Origin: an uncultured Clostridia bacterium
GTDB lineage: Bacteria > Bacillota > Clostridia > Oscillospirales > Ruminococcaceae
DNA length: 6,844 nt
Direction of reading: 5' to 3'
Assembly: GCA_937894185.1 (NCBI GenBank)
Contig: CALCSA010000471.1
Location: 1 to 6,844, forward strand
The stretch's first letter is position 1; each line of letters opens with the position of its first letter. Shown here piece after piece: positions 5,965 through 6,844 of this stretch. The notes beneath the pieces were generated by a model, which saw only the letters and a program-made list of their open reading frames with translations, ran no database searches and was not told where the DNA came from. The translations under genes and the position numbers were made by a program.

Positions 5965-5999
5965 AAGGCATCTGCGTCTGGGCGGCGCAGGTGCTTTTT
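5965..5999 (+). terminator. Intrinsic terminator of the comM-Dabb unit
   Basis: AAGGCATCTGCG (5965-5976) pairs with CGCAGGTGCTTT (5986-5997) through 12 bp including two G-U pairs, with a 9-nt loop and a run of five T (5995-5999), 10 nt after the Dabb stop codon. Confidence 0.85.
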
Positions 6000-6035
6000 G
6001 ATTCAGATGAAGCTGGCGGCAGTCACAAAGGGGGG

Positions 6036-6071
6036 AAACAAAACCGCCTCCGGCATTGGCCGGAGGCGGTT
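6036..6071 (-). terminator. Intrinsic terminator of spoIVA
   Basis: Perfect 13-bp inverted repeat AACCGCCTCCGGC (6042-6054) / GCCGGAGGCGGTT (6059-6071) with a 4-nt loop. Read on the minus strand it is followed by TTTTGTTT, down to 6036. It lies 21 nt past the spoIVA stop codon. On the plus strand the hairpin is followed by TTGGGG, so it is one-directional. Confidence 0.9.
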
Positions 6072-6092
6072 GGGGAAGGCTGCGCTGTTATT

Positions 6093-6844
6093 TTACAGAA
6101 TGATGCAGACCAGACCGCCGCAACCCTCGTTGATAATCCGCTCGATGGTTTCCTGCAGCTTCATCCTCGCGTCGGCAGGCATCCGGTAGAGCTTGTTATG
6201 CAGCCCTTCGTTGACCAGCTCGTGGAGGGATTTACCAAAAATGTTGGAGGCCCAGATTTTTTCCGGGTTTTCCTCAAAGTCGTTGAGCAGGAACATCACC
6301 AGTTCTTCGCTTTGCTTTTCGCTGCCCACAATGGGGGAAATTTCGGTGGTGATGTCCGCCCGCATCATGTGGATGGAAGGAGCGGATGCCCGCAGCTTGA
6401 CGCCGTACTTGCCGCCCTGATTGACGATCTGGGGTTCCTCCAGAGTCAGCTCTTCCAGCCCGGGCATGACAATGCCGTAGCCGGTGGCCGCCACTTCCTC
6501 CAGGGCGCCCCTGATCTTATCGTACTCCTTCTTGATCCGGGCCAGCTCGATCATGGTGGGCATAAGGCCAGCCTCTCCGTCAATCTCGATGCCGGTGGCC
6601 TCCCCCAGAATGGCGTAAAACAAGGCGGTGGAAACAAGGATGCTCATCTTGACGCTGCCATGGCCCAGATCGATATCGTCCACCCGGTGGGTTTGAATGT
6701 GATCGCAGCTGCCCAAATCCTCAAAGGCAGACTCCACGTCCCGCACATGCTCCACTTTGCGGGCGCAGTCCTGAATGCAGTTGTAAATGCTGCTCTTGAG
6801 CCAGTGCTCTTTATCCAGGGCGCAGATCCAGCCGGGAATATCCA
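6093..6844 (-). CDS. spoIVA: Stage IV sporulation protein A, C-terminal half (5' part beyond window edge)
   Basis: SpoIVA is the ATPase that polymerises on the mother-cell face of the forespore outer membrane, where SpoVM helps anchor it, forming the base of the spore coat; it is also needed for the cortex. The window holds the last 249 residues of a protein normally of about 490 aa. The open frame runs to the window edge (first full codon 6842-6840), so the GTG at 6755 is internal, not the start. Family blocks seen: HWLKSS near the edge, then RDVESAF, ATGYGIVMPGLEELTLEEP, VKLRASAPSIHM, SPIVGSEKQSEELV, PEKIWASNIFGKSLHELV, and the C-terminal tail RIINEGCGGLVCIIL that is very conserved in the family. 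The N-terminal Walker motifs and the promoter (sigma-E-dependent in Bacillus subtilis) are outside. It converges on the comM unit. Confidence 0.96.
   Translation of the reverse strand, partial: DIPGWICALDKEHWLKSSIYNCIQDCARKVEHVRDVESAFEDLGSCDHIQTHRVDDIDLGHGSVKMSILVSTALFYAILGEATGIEIDGEAGLMPTMIELARIKKEYDKIRGALEEVAATGYGIVMPGLEELTLEEPQIVNQGGKYGVKLRASAPSIHMMRADITTEISPIVGSEKQSEELVMFLLNDFEENPEKIWASNIFGKSLHELVNEGLHNKLYRMPADARMKLQETIERIINEGCGGLVCIIL

Noticed and set aside
4671..5966. Long open frame (431 codons) on the minus strand opposite comM and the Dabb gene
   Set aside because: It is antisense to two well-supported genes, its translation is rich in Gly/Pro/Gln/His without domain motifs, and GC-rich codon usage commonly opens such frames.
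6753..6755. GTG at 6755 as the start codon of the right-edge minus-strand gene
   Set aside because: The frame stays open to the window edge, and the upstream residues (HWLKSS and around) match SpoIVA, so this codon is an internal Val.
1..6844. A novel defence, mobile or RNA-based system
   Set aside because: No CRISPR-like repeats, transposase, integrase, toxin-antitoxin pair, tRNA or rRNA pattern or reverse transcriptase motif was seen. The genes are housekeeping, transport or sporulation types.

Overview
The window looks like a piece of chromosome from an endospore-forming, GC-rich member of the Clostridia, perhaps the Oscillospiraceae/Ruminococcaceae. The evidence is a clear SpoIVA (spore coat morphogenesis) gene, strong Gram-positive ribosome binding sites (AAAGGAT, GGGAGGG, AAGGGAGG), GTG and TTG starts, tight intrinsic terminators and sigma-A-type promoters in AT-rich gaps. 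The family placement is inference; the spore-former call rests on SpoIVA.

Left block (1-3499): a divergent transport and regulator unit. On the minus strand a fused two-domain ABC permease of the Fe3+/hexose-phosphate/phosphonate (FbpB/AfuB-like) type is followed three bases later by the first 97 codons of its ATPase, which runs out of the window. On the plus strand is a LacI-family regulator. The 261-bp gap and the start of the lacI-type transcript hold two good promoters (TTGACA-N17-TAGAAT leftward and TTGACA-N17-TAGTAT rightward). Each has a matching LacI-type 16-bp palindrome with a central CG just downstream of the predicted start site, and the two palindromes are exactly 170 bp apart. 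This predicts that the regulator represses both the transporter and itself. A LacI-type regulator on an 'iron-type' transporter suggests a carbohydrate or sugar-phosphate substrate, but no binding protein is visible.

Middle block (3453-4001): a small four-helix membrane protein of unknown function. It lies between the lacI-type terminator, whose loop may carry its promoter, and its own terminator.

Right block, plus strand (4029-5999): comM/yifB (Mg-chelatase-like AAA+ helicase) starting at TTG 4098 from its own promoter, then a 97-aa Dabb-fold (stress-responsive A/B barrel) protein 33 bp downstream, ending in a terminator.

Right edge, minus strand (6036-6844): the C-terminal half of spoIVA, converging on the previous unit, with its own terminator.

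No RNA gene, CRISPR array, insertion sequence, attachment site or origin was seen. Gene content is ordinary for such a genome. The most informative signals are the paired operators and the mismatch between regulator type and transporter type.
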